DNA of 64,000 bases from Bacillota bacterium. Its GTDB lineage: Bacteria; Bacillota; Clostridia; Christensenellales; Aristaeellaceae. The notes under the pieces are model-generated. The model saw nothing but the letters and a program-made list of their open reading frames with translations, was not told the DNA's origin and ran no database searches. Shown here one piece after another: positions 8,247 to 16,751 of the stretch (position 1 is the first letter of the stretch; each line of letters begins with the position of its first letter). Location: NCBI GenBank assembly GCA_023413135.1, contig JAEZQK010000001.1:22491-86490 (forward strand). Reading direction: 5' to 3'. A program made the translations under genes and the position numbers.

Positions 8247-8450
8247 AAAGTTAATACCAAATCATAATTTAGATGCATCGTTATCAGCATCTTTGGATAC
8301 GACCCATGCCTTCTTCACGGGATAAGCGCAGAGCGGAGGCTTGCTCCCGCCGCATGTAGCGGTACCATATATCTTGATCCATGCATGATACGGACGGCGG
8401 GAGCAAGCCCCCGCCCTACGGCTATCCCACTGATGCACCGGACAAGCGAA
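8247..8450 (+). repeat. MITE-like element, family 1, copy B
   Basis: It starts ATACCAAATCATAATTT, continues TCGTTATCAGCATCTTTGGA, and has two facing arms, GGCTTGCTCCCGCCG (near 8340) and CGGCGGGAGCAAGCC (near 8395). Unlike copies A, C and D, both arms carry the TTGCTCCC version. The right boundary is uncertain. Confidence 0.75.
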
Positions 8451-8493
8451 GCGCAGGACGGTGAATGGGGCATACAAGGAAATCGTGCAAACC

Positions 8494-8520
8494 CGAGAAA
8501 ATGATGCAATCATTTTCTCG
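8494..8520. repeat. Covarying palindrome, copy 1
   Basis: Twelve-base perfect stem CGAGAAAATGAT / ATCATTTTCTCG with loop GCA, five bases beyond the rapZ stop. A related hairpin lies at 25502-25530. Confidence 0.75.
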
Positions 8521-8525
8521 AAATC

Positions 8526-9413
8526 CTATAACATTTTCCAATGTGCCTGCTCAAGGTCAAGATCCCGGTGGTTCACATCCACCCGGAACCCCCGGGTACG
8601 CAGGCGGACGGCCAGCTCCTCGGCAATGGCCACGCTGCGGTGGGCGCCGCCGGTGCAGCCTATGGCTACCACCAACCGGTGCTTCCCCTCTTCCTGGTAA
8701 TGGGGCAGCAAAAAATCCAGCATGTCCATGGTCTTTGTCAAAAATTCCGCCGTCACGGGATGCTCCAAAACATATGTCCGTACATCCTCATCCAGCCCCG
8801 TATGCCGTCCCAGCCCTTCCACATAAAAGGGGTTGGGCAAAAACCGCACATCGAATACCAGATCGCCTTCCCTGGGAAGTCCGCGCTTGAAGCCGAAGGA
8901 GAGGATCTCCAAACGCAGGTACTGGTTATCGCTTTGCGTGGTCAGGATATCCGAAAGCATTTTTTGCAGGGCCCTTGGCCGTAAAGTGCTGGAATCGATC
9001 AAATAGTTGGCCGTTTCCCGAAGCGGCTGCAAAAGCTCCCGTTCCGCCAGGATGGCCTCCTGCAGGCCCACGTTTTCGCTGGCCAGGGGATGGTCACGCC
9101 TTGTTTCCTTGTAGCGGCTCACCAGCACATCGTCGCTGGCTTCCATAAACAGCGTTTCGATCTGATAGCCGACCTCGCGCGTTTCGCTGATGACCTTGCG
9201 TACCGCGTGGGCGTCGAAAAACTCGCCGCTGCGTACATCCACCGCCATGGCCACCAAGGGTACCCGCATGGGGGAGGTTTGACAGGCCTCCATAAATTTG
9301 ATGATCATCATGGGAGGAAGGTTATCGATACAAAAAGCCCCCAGGTCCTCCAGATAGCGGATGGCCACCGTTTTGCCCGCACCGGACAGGCCTGTAAGGA
9401 TCAAAAACCGCAT
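8526..9413 (-). CDS. rapZ: RNase adapter / nucleotide-binding protein RapZ
   Basis: 295 residues. Walker A is GLSGAGKT at the N-terminus; the C-terminal domain has the family motifs CTGGAHRSV and VNHRDL. RapZ-type proteins (YvcJ in Bacillus) bind nucleotides and, in enterobacteria, sense glucosamine-6-phosphate and adapt an RNase to a small RNA; in Gram-positives the role is less clear and is linked to wall precursor metabolism. The start at 9413 is the ATG of MRFLILTG, preceded by GGAAGGAA; ten more in-frame residues upstream lack a ribosome site. It lies 32 bases downstream of murB and is cotranscribed. Confidence 0.93.
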   Translation of the reverse strand: MRFLILTGLSGAGKTVAIRYLEDLGAFCIDNLPPMMIIKFMEACQTSPMRVPLVAMAVDVRSGEFFDAHAVRKVISETREVGYQIETLFMEASDDVLVSRYKETRRDHPLASENVGLQEAILAERELLQPLRETANYLIDSSTLRPRALQKMLSDILTTQSDNQYLRLEILSFGFKRGLPREGDLVFDVRFLPNPFYVEGLGRHTGLDEDVRTYVLEHPVTAEFLTKTMDMLDFLLPHYQEEGKHRLVVAIGCTGGAHRSVAIAEELAVRLRTRGFRVDVNHRDLDLEQAHWKML

Positions 9414-9445
9414 GGTACTGTTCCTTCCTTCTCTATGTGCCAAAA

Positions 9446-10402
9446 TTAAACAAGATGCATGGGGGAGTCCTCACCTACGATGCGCACCTCCGGCGTAAGC
9501 CACACGCCGTGCTTTTCCGCAACAGTGCGCTGTACCAATGCGATGAGCGACAGGAAATCCGCTGCGGTGGCGTTCCCGGTATTCACCAGGAAGCCCGCGT
9601 GCTTTTCGCTTACCTGGGCATCGCCCACTTTCACACCCCGAAGCCCCGCCTGGTCAATAAGCTGCCCCGCAAAGTAACCTTCCGGGCGCTTGAAGGTGCT
9701 CCCGGCGCTGGGTACATCCATGGGCTGCTTCTCGTTGCGGCGGCGGTTGAACTCCTTCATCTCCGCCCAGATGGCATCCTTGTCGCCGGGGGCAAGCTGG
9801 AATTTTACAGAGGTGATGATCAGCATCTCCTCCTGGGCGCGGCTGTGGCGGTAGCCAAAATGCATCTCTTCCCCGGTGTACGTATGTATCTGACCATCGG
9901 CGGTGATGACTTCCACCTCTATGATGGCTTCCTTCAGCTCTCCGCCGTAAGCTCCGGCGTTCATATACACGCCGCCGCCCACCGTGCCCGGTATCCCGCA
10001 GGCGTAGCACAGCCCGGTCAGGCTGTGCCGGGCGGCCTCCTTGGCCACCGCGGCCAGGGATGCACCCGCCTTTGCAGTCAAAACCGTGCCTTCCACCGAA
10101 ATAGAGGACATTTCTTCCCCAAACTGAACTACCAGGCCCCGGATGCCTCCATCCTTCACCAGAAGGTTGCTGCCGTTGCCCAGCATCATCATGGGGATGT
10201 GATATTCATTGGCGCATGTTACAAGAAAGGCGATTTCCCGTGCGCTTTGCGCCGTTACCAGTATATCGGCAGGACCGCCGATGCGGATGGTTGTATGCTC
10301 CGACATGGGCGCTTGTAAAAGTGTCCGGTCCTGCGGGATATGTTCCTTTATCTTTTGCAGAAACGGCCCGTAAAAGGGCGCGCCGCAGGGCTTGTTTTCC
10401 AT
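9446..10402 (-). CDS. murB: UDP-N-acetylenolpyruvoylglucosamine reductase
   Basis: 318 residues, the short type II MurB typical of Gram-positives. It reduces UDP-GlcNAc-enolpyruvate to UDP-MurNAc with NADPH and FAD in the cytosol. FAD-binding motifs are GNGSNLLV and GIPGTVGGGVYMNAGAYG; YRHSR, the catalytic serine in SAGSTFKRPEG, EKHAGFLVN and the final glutamate region TPEVRIVG are all present. The start follows AGGAGGAG. It heads the murB-rapZ-whiA-crh operon behind its own promoter. Confidence 0.96.
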   Translation of the reverse strand: MENKPCGAPFYGPFLQKIKEHIPQDRTLLQAPMSEHTTIRIGGPADILVTAQSAREIAFLVTCANEYHIPMMMLGNGSNLLVKDGGIRGLVVQFGEEMSSISVEGTVLTAKAGASLAAVAKEAARHSLTGLCYACGIPGTVGGGVYMNAGAYGGELKEAIIEVEVITADGQIHTYTGEEMHFGYRHSRAQEEMLIITSVKFQLAPGDKDAIWAEMKEFNRRRNEKQPMDVPSAGSTFKRPEGYFAGQLIDQAGLRGVKVGDAQVSEKHAGFLVNTGNATAADFLSLIALVQRTVAEKHGVWLTPEVRIVGEDSPMHLV

Positions 10403-10437
10403 GGATCTCCTCCTGAAAGGGGGAAATATCCCCTTTT

Positions 10438-10466
10438 ATTGTACCGCAAAAGCGCCTGCCAGGCAA
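10438..10466 (-). promoter_or_regulatory. Promoter of murB-rapZ-whiA-crh
   Basis: On the minus strand TTGCCT, 17-base spacer, TACAAT. Between it and murB lies a small hairpin (AAAGGGGATATTTCCCCCTTT). Confidence 0.7.
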
Positions 10467-10551
10467 TAGAAATGCCGGAAGGCAAATGCACCATCAGGGG
10501 GAGTTTTGGTAAAGTTCCTGCGCTTCATGCATGAGCCCGGCGGAAAAGGGA

Positions 10552-11670
10552 CTATCCGATTACGGAAACCATATTCCATCCCTTGTCCCAGCGGGTGAGT
10601 ATGGCGGGTGCCCCGGCCGCGATACGGCCCAGCAGCTTTTCGCCAATGGAATCGGCGGGGGACTGAGTGGCCATATAGACCGCGTCTTCCGGCTTTAAGC
10701 CGAAGCGGATCAAGTTTTGGAGCCCACGGGCCATGGTGAGGGTGGAACCGGCCAAGGTGCCGGATGAAAGCCTTGCGGCCCCGTCTTTGACATATACCGT
10801 CAGGCCGCCCAATTGATACGTGCCCTCCGGCATGCCTGCGGCCTCCATGGCGTCGGTGACAAGCACCGTCTTTTCCCTTCCCTTGGCCCGGACGGTCAGG
10901 CGGAGGATGTCCGGGTGCAGGTGGATGCCGTCGCCGATCACTTCCGCGTACAGCCTGTCGTCGGTGAGCGTTGCGCCGGGAACGCCGGGCTCCCTATGGT
11001 GCAGCGGCGTCTGGGCGTTGAACAGGTGGGTGACATGAGTGGCGCCCCAGTCCGCCGCCAGATGCGTCTGCTCGCAGGTGGCGTCGGAATGGCCGATAGA
11101 TACCACCACATTCTGCGCCGCAATTTGACGTATCCAGCCCTCGGCTCCGCCAAGTTCCGGAGCCAGTGTAATGATGCGGACGGCGGAAGCATATTCCCCC
11201 GTCATTTGGAGCCAGGCCTTCATGGAAGGGGGCAGGAAATGGGCGGCCACCTGGGCGCCGCACCGGTGGTCGCTCAAAAACGGCGCTTCCATATGCGCGC
11301 CCAGCACAATGGAGCCCTTGGGCTCGGGATGCTTCATCACCGCGTCGATGCCTTGCAGAGCGGCCTTTGTGTCTTCTATGGAGGCGCTCATGGTGGTGGG
11401 CAAAAAGGCGGCCACGCCGACCTTTTTCAGCTCCCGGCTCATGTGGCGCACGGCTTCTTCCCCGGCCATTACGTCCATGCCCATAAAGGCGTGGATGTGC
11501 ACATCCACAAAACCCGGAAGAAGAAAATCGCCGTTTAGGTCCAGCGTATCCTCTCCCGGCTGGGCATCAAGAGTTGGGCTGACTTCCGTGAGTGCGCCCT
11601 TTAGCGTTCTTAAGGACATGTTCTCATAAAACCGTCCGTTCAGGTAGGCGGTTGCATTCCTAATCAACAT
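10552..11670 (-). CDS. nagA: N-acetylglucosamine-6-phosphate deacetylase
   Basis: 372 residues. Amidohydrolase-fold enzyme converting GlcNAc-6-P to glucosamine-6-P and acetate. Metal and catalytic residues are visible in GFVDVHIHA, GAHMEAPF (usually HLEGPF), SIGHSDA, THLFNA and the catalytic aspartate in VTDAMEAAG. The ATG at 11670 overlaps the 3' end of the permease gene by seven bases, so nagA is the last gene of an ABC transporter operon; no nagB is nearby. This links the transporter to amino-sugar metabolism or wall recycling. Confidence 0.92.
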   Translation of the reverse strand: MLIRNATAYLNGRFYENMSLRTLKGALTEVSPTLDAQPGEDTLDLNGDFLLPGFVDVHIHAFMGMDVMAGEEAVRHMSRELKKVGVAAFLPTTMSASIEDTKAALQGIDAVMKHPEPKGSIVLGAHMEAPFLSDHRCGAQVAAHFLPPSMKAWLQMTGEYASAVRIITLAPELGGAEGWIRQIAAQNVVVSIGHSDATCEQTHLAADWGATHVTHLFNAQTPLHHREPGVPGATLTDDRLYAEVIGDGIHLHPDILRLTVRAKGREKTVLVTDAMEAAGMPEGTYQLGGLTVYVKDGAARLSSGTLAGSTLTMARGLQNLIRFGLKPEDAVYMATQSPADSIGEKLLGRIAAGAPAILTRWDKGWNMVSVIG

Positions 11671-12407
11671 GGCGAAACACTCCTTGCTTTTTTAAAAATG
11701 AGCAGACATATTGCGATTACGATGGAAGTCAAAAGCAAAAGCGCGGCGCTGACGGGGGTGGCAAAACCGAAGGTGGTTCCCGGCTCCTGCCCCGATACTA
11801 TAGAGAGCCCCAGAGCGGGAAGTAAAACCAGGATAAAGCCTGCCGGCACCCCTTTGAGCGTGCGTGGAAAAGTCAATGTGAGGAAGGCCCGAAACCGGGA
11901 GGCGCCGAGGCTCCTGGCAGCTTTTACGAGGGCGGGATCCAAAGCCTTTGCAAAGGAGCAGGTGCATAGGACCATCAACGGAAAAAGGACCATAGCTATT
12001 GCCACGTAGGGCGCGATATATCCGTTTATGAAGGACAACAGGGATGATACAAACCCCTGGGGCAGCAAAGTGGCCATTCTTTGACCATACAAAAGCGCCG
12101 CTCCGCCAAGGAAGAAGACCGGCATCAGCCACGATACAAATGCCGTGCGCCGCCGCCACAAAGCCAAGAGGCATCCGGCGGGGTAGCCCAGCGCCAGGCA
12201 CAGGAGGGTGGCATAAATAGCCGTTTCCAGCCCCGGCATAAGGCTGCTTAAGCTATCGGCACGAAGGAGCAGTGAAAAATCGGGCAGGGAAGCGGCCGGT
12301 ACCGCCTCTTCCCATAAAAGCCACAGGCCGGGCAGGAAGACTGCAAGAAGGAGCAGGAAGGTTGCCATCCATACCACCGGGGGGAAGGCACGTTTTATGG
12401 GGCTCAC
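11664..12407 (-). CDS. ABC transporter permease, PotB/ThiP/Fbp type
   Basis: 247 residues from a GTG start at 12407, which lies six bases after AAGGAGGT. The GTG overlaps the ATPase stop (GTGA). There are about six hydrophobic segments and a well-kept EAA loop (KAARSLGASRFRAF) that contacts the ATPase. Families of this type normally use two permeases and a binding protein; only one permease and no binding protein are encoded here, so it may form a homodimer. Substrate unknown; coupling to nagA suggests an amino sugar, but this is inference. Confidence 0.85.
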   Translation of the reverse strand: MSPIKRAFPPVVWMATFLLLLAVFLPGLWLLWEEAVPAASLPDFSLLLRADSLSSLMPGLETAIYATLLCLALGYPAGCLLALWRRRTAFVSWLMPVFFLGGAALLYGQRMATLLPQGFVSSLLSFINGYIAPYVAIAMVLFPLMVLCTCSFAKALDPALVKAARSLGASRFRAFLTLTFPRTLKGVPAGFILVLLPALGLSIVSGQEPGTTFGFATPVSAALLLLTSIVIAICLLIFKKARSVSPC

Positions 12408-13531
12408 AGGGGCACCTCCTTCCCGGAGCTTAAAAATGGGCCGGGCGCGGGAAGGGATTCCTCCCCGGATAAAAGGGCCGCCTTGGCAGTGTCCCACCAG
12501 ACGAATACGCGGGTGCCTGGGGAAAAATGCTCCGCCTGCGGATCATCGCACAAAATCTCTTGCCCGGTAGGCAGTGCGACTACCATGAGCCTTTGGCCCG
12601 ACTCCTTACGAATGCCCGTGAACAGGCCGCTTAAAAGGCTGTCAGGCCTGGGCGTGTCAAACAGGCGCACATGCTCGGGGCGTAAACATAAAAGGATGTC
12701 CTCGCCGATGGCAGGCGGCGGTCCCAAGGCTTGGGCGGGCAGCGTAAGCCCATCCGTATCGATGGCCACAAGCCCGCCCGGACGGCGGGCGGCAACCACG
12801 CCGGGGAGCAGATTGGTGGGACCCATTAAGCGGGCAGCAGCCACGCTTTCGGGGTGATGGTAGATATCCTCCGGCGTCCCTAATTGTTCAATGCGTCCGG
12901 AAAGCATCAGCGCCATGCGGTGGGAAACGGCCATGGCCTCCTCCCGGTCACTGGTAAGGTACAGAACGGAGAAGCGCCATTGCTGCTGCAGTGCTTTCAA
13001 AAACGCCAGCACCCGCCTGCGCTCCCCTTCTGTAAGCCCGGTAAAGGGATCGTCCAGCAGCAGAACCTGAGGCCGCAATATAAGCGCGCGGGCCAGCACC
13101 GCCATCTTGTACTGGTAAGGGGAAAGATGACGGGGCTGCATACCTACCGCATCCTCCATGTTGGCAAGGGCAAGCATGTGCATAGCCCGGCCGCGCCGTT
13201 CCCGCCGTTTCAGGCCCTGCAGTTTCAGGCCATAGGCCACGTTCAAAAGGACGGTGCGGTGGGGAAATAAGGGTGTGTCGCTGAATATGGCGCGCAGGCC
13301 CCGCCGGGAAGGCGTGAGGTCGGTCACGTCACGCCCGTCCAGCAGTACCCGTCCGAAGGATGGACGGCAAAACCCCGCTACGACCTGCGAAAGGGTGGTT
13401 TTGCCACAGCCGGAAGGGCCCACCAGCGACAAAAATTCTCCGGAAAGCAGGGAAAAATCCACGCCCCGGAGCACATGCGCCTGGCCAAACTGTTTTTGTA
13501 TGTTGTTCAGTTTCAGGGGGACCGGTGTCAT
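12404..13531 (-). CDS. PotA-like ABC ATPase with degenerate catalytic motifs
   Basis: 375 residues. Walker A is intact (GPSGCGKTT) and the C-terminal TOBE-like domain of the PotA/FbpC group is present from about 240. The rest of the ATPase machinery departs from consensus: the Q-loop glutamine is Ser (IFSDTPLFPH), the LSGGQ signature is LSPYQ, the Walker B catalytic Glu is Asp (LLLDDP), the D-loop SALD is TGLT, and the switch His is Ser (LTSDREEA). ATP binding is plausible; normal hydrolysis is doubtful. It is the first gene of the ATPase-permease-nagA unit. The frame is intact and start and spacing are normal, so it does not look like a decaying pseudogene. Confidence 0.88.
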   Translation of the reverse strand: MTPVPLKLNNIQKQFGQAHVLRGVDFSLLSGEFLSLVGPSGCGKTTLSQVVAGFCRPSFGRVLLDGRDVTDLTPSRRGLRAIFSDTPLFPHRTVLLNVAYGLKLQGLKRRERRGRAMHMLALANMEDAVGMQPRHLSPYQYKMAVLARALILRPQVLLLDDPFTGLTEGERRRVLAFLKALQQQWRFSVLYLTSDREEAMAVSHRMALMLSGRIEQLGTPEDIYHHPESVAAARLMGPTNLLPGVVAARRPGGLVAIDTDGLTLPAQALGPPPAIGEDILLCLRPEHVRLFDTPRPDSLLSGLFTGIRKESGQRLMVVALPTGQEILCDDPQAEHFSPGTRVFVWWDTAKAALLSGEESLPAPGPFLSSGKEVPL

Positions 13532-13576
13532 GGCAGCTTCACCTTCCTTCCGCCGGGTGAAGTGGGTTGTTTTTGT

Positions 13577-13605
13577 ATTGTAAGCCGGGGCGCAAAGCCT
13601 GTCAA
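13577..13605 (-). promoter_or_regulatory. Promoter of ABC transporter-nagA operon
   Basis: On the minus strand TTGACA, 17-base spacer, TACAAT. The -35 box overlaps the last codons of the upstream HAD gene. Confidence 0.82.
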
Positions 13606-14300
13606 CCGCCTAACAGGATTTTACAGGCATCCTCCAATGTTTCCGCCTGAAAACCGGCGGGGGATTTTGCCTGTTTGTTGCCCTGCCCGCACAGGTGAAT
13701 GGAGGCGATGCCCGCCCGGCGGGCGGCCTCGATGTCGGCGGTGAGGCTGTCCCCCAGCAGGATGACGCTGCTTTTATCGGTGACGTTCATCTTCTCCATG
13801 GCGACATGAATCATTTTGGGATCGGGTTTCGAACTGCCAATTTCCCCGCTGATGACGGCTTCGGCGATATAGGGGGCGATCTCGGATTTTTGCAGCCTTG
13901 ATCTTTGCACCGAAGCGATGCCATTGGTAACCAGCACGATGGGCATAATTTTATGCACCGTCTTCACAAAATCCAAAGCGCCGGGCAGCAAAAAAGCGTA
14001 TTGACCCAAGCAGTCGGTAAAGCAGGTGCCCACCTCTTCGGCCGTATGCGAGGCTTGGGGGAAATGGGACAAAAGCCGCCCGAACCTTATAATCCGCAGT
14101 TCCTCCTGGGTGATTTCCCTTCTCTCGTAGGCCTTCCAAAGCGATTCGTTGATGCGGGAATACAATGCTGCGGTTTCTTCGGAAAAAGGCAGGCCGCAAA
14201 ATGACAGAGCGTCGTGAAGCGTAGCCTTTTCCGCGGCATAAAAGTCAAAGAGCGTATTATCGGCATCAGATAAAAGCAGGGAATAGTTGCGTTTAGGCAT
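13602..14300 (-). CDS. HAD-superfamily nucleotidase, YjjG type
   Basis: 232 residues. Motif I is DADNTLFDF, motif II threonine in VLVTNG, motif III lysine in SSKPDP and motif IV GDSLTADIEAA, so all catalytic residues are present. Motif I and length match the YjjG/YfnB group, which dephosphorylates nucleoside monophosphates including non-canonical pyrimidines (house-cleaning). The start follows AGGAAAGG. It is monocistronic; the next operon's promoter sits at its 3' end. Confidence 0.85.
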   Translation of the reverse strand: MPKRNYSLLLSDADNTLFDFYAAEKATLHDALSFCGLPFSEETAALYSRINESLWKAYERREITQEELRIIRFGRLLSHFPQASHTAEEVGTCFTDCLGQYAFLLPGALDFVKTVHKIMPIVLVTNGIASVQRSRLQKSEIAPYIAEAVISGEIGSSKPDPKMIHVAMEKMNVTDKSSVILLGDSLTADIEAARRAGIASIHLCGQGNKQAKSPAGFQAETLEDACKILLGG

Positions 14301-14630
14301 GGCGGAATCCTTTCCTGTTGGAATGCTATAAGCTTACTTCACCCGGGCCGGTTTTGCAATCCCTGCAAGCGGATTTGTGCCGGTATGCGGCCATATCCAC
14401 GGGGGCAGGCCATAAAATCAAACCGCATGTTCTATGGATTTTTTCGTAACTTTTGCGCAAAAGAGGAAGGAAAATGGCAACTTGCAGGGAAAATGTAATG
14501 TGATGAACTGAGAACCGTATTTGTTTAAATTTTCCTGCCCGACCGGCCTTAAGCCGTTTCATGCAATTCGCCTTCTTCATTTGCACATGATTCCATGCCG
14601 ACCAGTCTCATGCGATGAGGGGATGGGCCG
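14301..14630. other. 330-base divergent intergenic region
   Basis: This region separates the HAD gene (minus) and the EAL gene (plus). A perfect 14-base palindrome CTTTTGCGCAAAAG lies at 14450-14463 and could be a regulator site. No clear promoter boxes, small gene or RNA was recognised. Confidence 0.5.
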
Positions 14631-16688
14631 ATGATCAGCCACAGCAAACGCGTCAAACATCAAAATGAAAATCTGACTCGCGGCGCCAAACGTCCAAATG
14701 TTGGCGCCTTTTCAAAATCCATCCGGATTACCCTCGTCTATTTTGCGGTTGGCTGCCTGTGGATCATTTTTTCCGATCTGATTGTTGAATGCATTTTCAG
14801 GGAACTATCCAGCATCACCCAGATCAGCATCGCCAAGGGCGTGTTCTACGTGATTGTTACCGCCGTGCTGATCTTCAGCCTTGTTTACCCTTCGCTTAAA
14901 AACGCCATCGCCGCTAAGCAGAGCGCGCAGGCCGCCAACGCTCTATTGGAGGCGGCAAACGCGGAACTTACGAAGGAAAAAGAGAAGCTGGTGGAATCGG
15001 AAAGCAGGATCAGGGCAAGCGAGGCACTTTTCCGTTCCATTTTTGATCAGGCCCCCGTGGGCGTATATATCGGCCACAGCAGCAGATATGTGGCAAAGAT
15101 ATTTGGCGACAGTCCGGCCATCAATCCCATGTATGCCGCCATTACGGGCAGAACCATCAATGAATTGTCCTTGCGCAAATGGACGGATATCACCCATCCG
15201 GACGATCTTGAGGCGGACCTTTCCAACTATGCGAAGCTGAAGTCCGGCGTCATCAACAGCTACGATATGGAGAAACGGTATATCAAGCCGGATGGCTCGG
15301 TGGTCTGGGTGCATATGATCATGTCCCGCCTGTACCTGGAGAATTTGTCCGACTTCACCCATTTGTGCATCCTTAAGGATGTCACAGAGCGCAAGCAGCA
15401 GGAGATCAAGCTGAAATATTTGAGCGAGCATGATCCGCTGACAGGGGTCTATAACCGGAATCATTTTGAGGAAATGCTCAGCCGGGACCTTGCCCTGCAT
15501 GCTGGCGACAAAAAAGCGCTGCTGCTGGTGACGCTGAACGAGTTTGGCGCGGTGAATGTGACCCACGGATACGTGTATGGCGAGAGCCTGGTGAAAGGGA
15601 TCGCCGGGAAGCTGGCCGCTTTGCTGGCGCCGAACCGGCATTTGTTCCAAATCGCCAACGATAGGTTCGTCTTTTATATACGGCAGTATGAAAGCAAATT
15701 AGACCTTCAAAAGCTGTGCCGGACCGTGATCGAGGTTCTGGATGAGAGCCTGACCGAGATACGGGTGTACGGCACTGTCGGCGTTCTGGAACTGGATAGC
15801 ATGCAAGCAAGCGTGGACGGCATTTTAAAGCTTGCCTCCATTGCCGCCGAATACGCGGCTGAAAACTATGCGGAAAGGTTCAGCTTCTTTGACCGGAACA
15901 TGGAGGATGCCGTTAACCGGAAGGAACTTATCAAATCCGAGCTGGCCAAATGTGTGAGAAACGAAAGCGACACATCGCTTTACCTCCAGTACCAGCCGAT
16001 ATTCCATGCCCAAACGGGCACCATTTATGGTTTTGAGGCATTGGCAAGGTTTGCAAGCGATGGGACGGGGCAGGTGCCCCCCAATGAGTTTATTCCCATT
16101 GCCGAGGAAGCGCAATTGATCGTTCCGCTGGGAAAAAAGATCATACAGCTGGCTTGCGGCTTTTTGAAGCATTTGGAGGCAAGCGGCATCCACGACAAGA
16201 TGGTCTCCATCAACATTTCCGCCATTCAATTGCTCAGGGATGATTTTCTGCCCGACCTGCTTCATGCGGTGGCCAAGGCCAAAGTCAACGCGCGCAATAT
16301 CACACTGGAAATCACAGAATCAATATTTTCCGACAGCTATCAAAAGATCAACGAAAAGCTTGGCGCCATTAGAGAAAAGGGGATCGCCATCTCCATCGAC
16401 GACTTTGGAACGGGATATTCGTCCCTGGCCCGTGAAAACGAATTGAACGTAAGCTGCCTGAAACTGGACAAACAGTTTATCGACGGGCTTTTGATGCAGG
16501 ATCCGGATGAGGTGATCGTGGGCGACATCATCTCCATGGCACACAGGCTTGGCCACAGCGTGGTGGCCGAGGGCGTGGAGCATGAAAAACAAATGCAGTA
16601 TCTGAAAAATCACCATTGCGACTACATCCAGGGATATTTGCTCAGCCGGCCGCTGCCCGAGGAGAAAGCGCTCCAATTGCTGGAGTGA
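14631..16688 (+). CDS. Membrane PAS-GGDEF(degenerate)-EAL protein, probable c-di-GMP phosphodiesterase
   Basis: 685 residues. Two membrane helices (about 31-52 and 66-86), a coiled coil (about 90-130), a PAS domain (about 132-262), a GGDEF-like domain (about 268-425) and an EAL domain (about 440-680). The GGDEF signature reads ANDRF, so cyclase activity is unlikely. EAL residues are kept: EALARF, NISAIQL, LEITES, DDFGTGYSSL, KLDKQFI, AEGVE and QGYLLSRP. The protein should hydrolyse c-di-GMP on the cytosolic face in response to a PAS or membrane signal; the GGDEF part may bind GTP as an effector. The ATG at 14631 follows GAGGGG. Monocistronic. Confidence 0.9.
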   Translation: MISHSKRVKHQNENLTRGAKRPNVGAFSKSIRITLVYFAVGCLWIIFSDLIVECIFRELSSITQISIAKGVFYVIVTAVLIFSLVYPSLKNAIAAKQSAQAANALLEAANAELTKEKEKLVESESRIRASEALFRSIFDQAPVGVYIGHSSRYVAKIFGDSPAINPMYAAITGRTINELSLRKWTDITHPDDLEADLSNYAKLKSGVINSYDMEKRYIKPDGSVVWVHMIMSRLYLENLSDFTHLCILKDVTERKQQEIKLKYLSEHDPLTGVYNRNHFEEMLSRDLALHAGDKKALLLVTLNEFGAVNVTHGYVYGESLVKGIAGKLAALLAPNRHLFQIANDRFVFYIRQYESKLDLQKLCRTVIEVLDESLTEIRVYGTVGVLELDSMQASVDGILKLASIAAEYAAENYAERFSFFDRNMEDAVNRKELIKSELAKCVRNESDTSLYLQYQPIFHAQTGTIYGFEALARFASDGTGQVPPNEFIPIAEEAQLIVPLGKKIIQLACGFLKHLEASGIHDKMVSINISAIQLLRDDFLPDLLHAVAKAKVNARNITLEITESIFSDSYQKINEKLGAIREKGIAISIDDFGTGYSSLARENELNVSCLKLDKQFIDGLLMQDPDEVIVGDIISMAHRLGHSVVAEGVEHEKQMQYLKNHHCDYIQGYLLSRPLPEEKALQLLE

Positions 16689-16716
16689 AATTTTGATCTT
16701 TCCTCAAAAACGGCGC

Positions 16717-16745
16717 TTGCAACAAATGCTGCTTTGCGCTATAAT
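16717..16745 (+). promoter_or_regulatory. Promoter of T-box-pheST
   Basis: TTGCAA, 17-base spacer, TATAAT; transcription should start near 16752, at the beginning of the leader RNA. Confidence 0.85.
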
Positions 16746-16751
16746 ACTTTT

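Larger units (their letters stand above)
8222..8525. other. Gene-free 304 bases between rapZ and whiA, filled by repeats
   Basis: It contains the whiA ribosome binding site, family-1 element copy B (about 8247-8450) and a 27-base palindrome (8494-8520) next to the rapZ stop. In related operons yvcK lies at this position; no remnant of it is visible. Confidence 0.75.

Noticed and set aside
10813..11538. Plus-strand 241-codon frame inside nagA
   Set aside because: Antisense to a well-conserved enzyme; composition is His/Gly/Arg-rich as typical for shadows of GC-rich genes.
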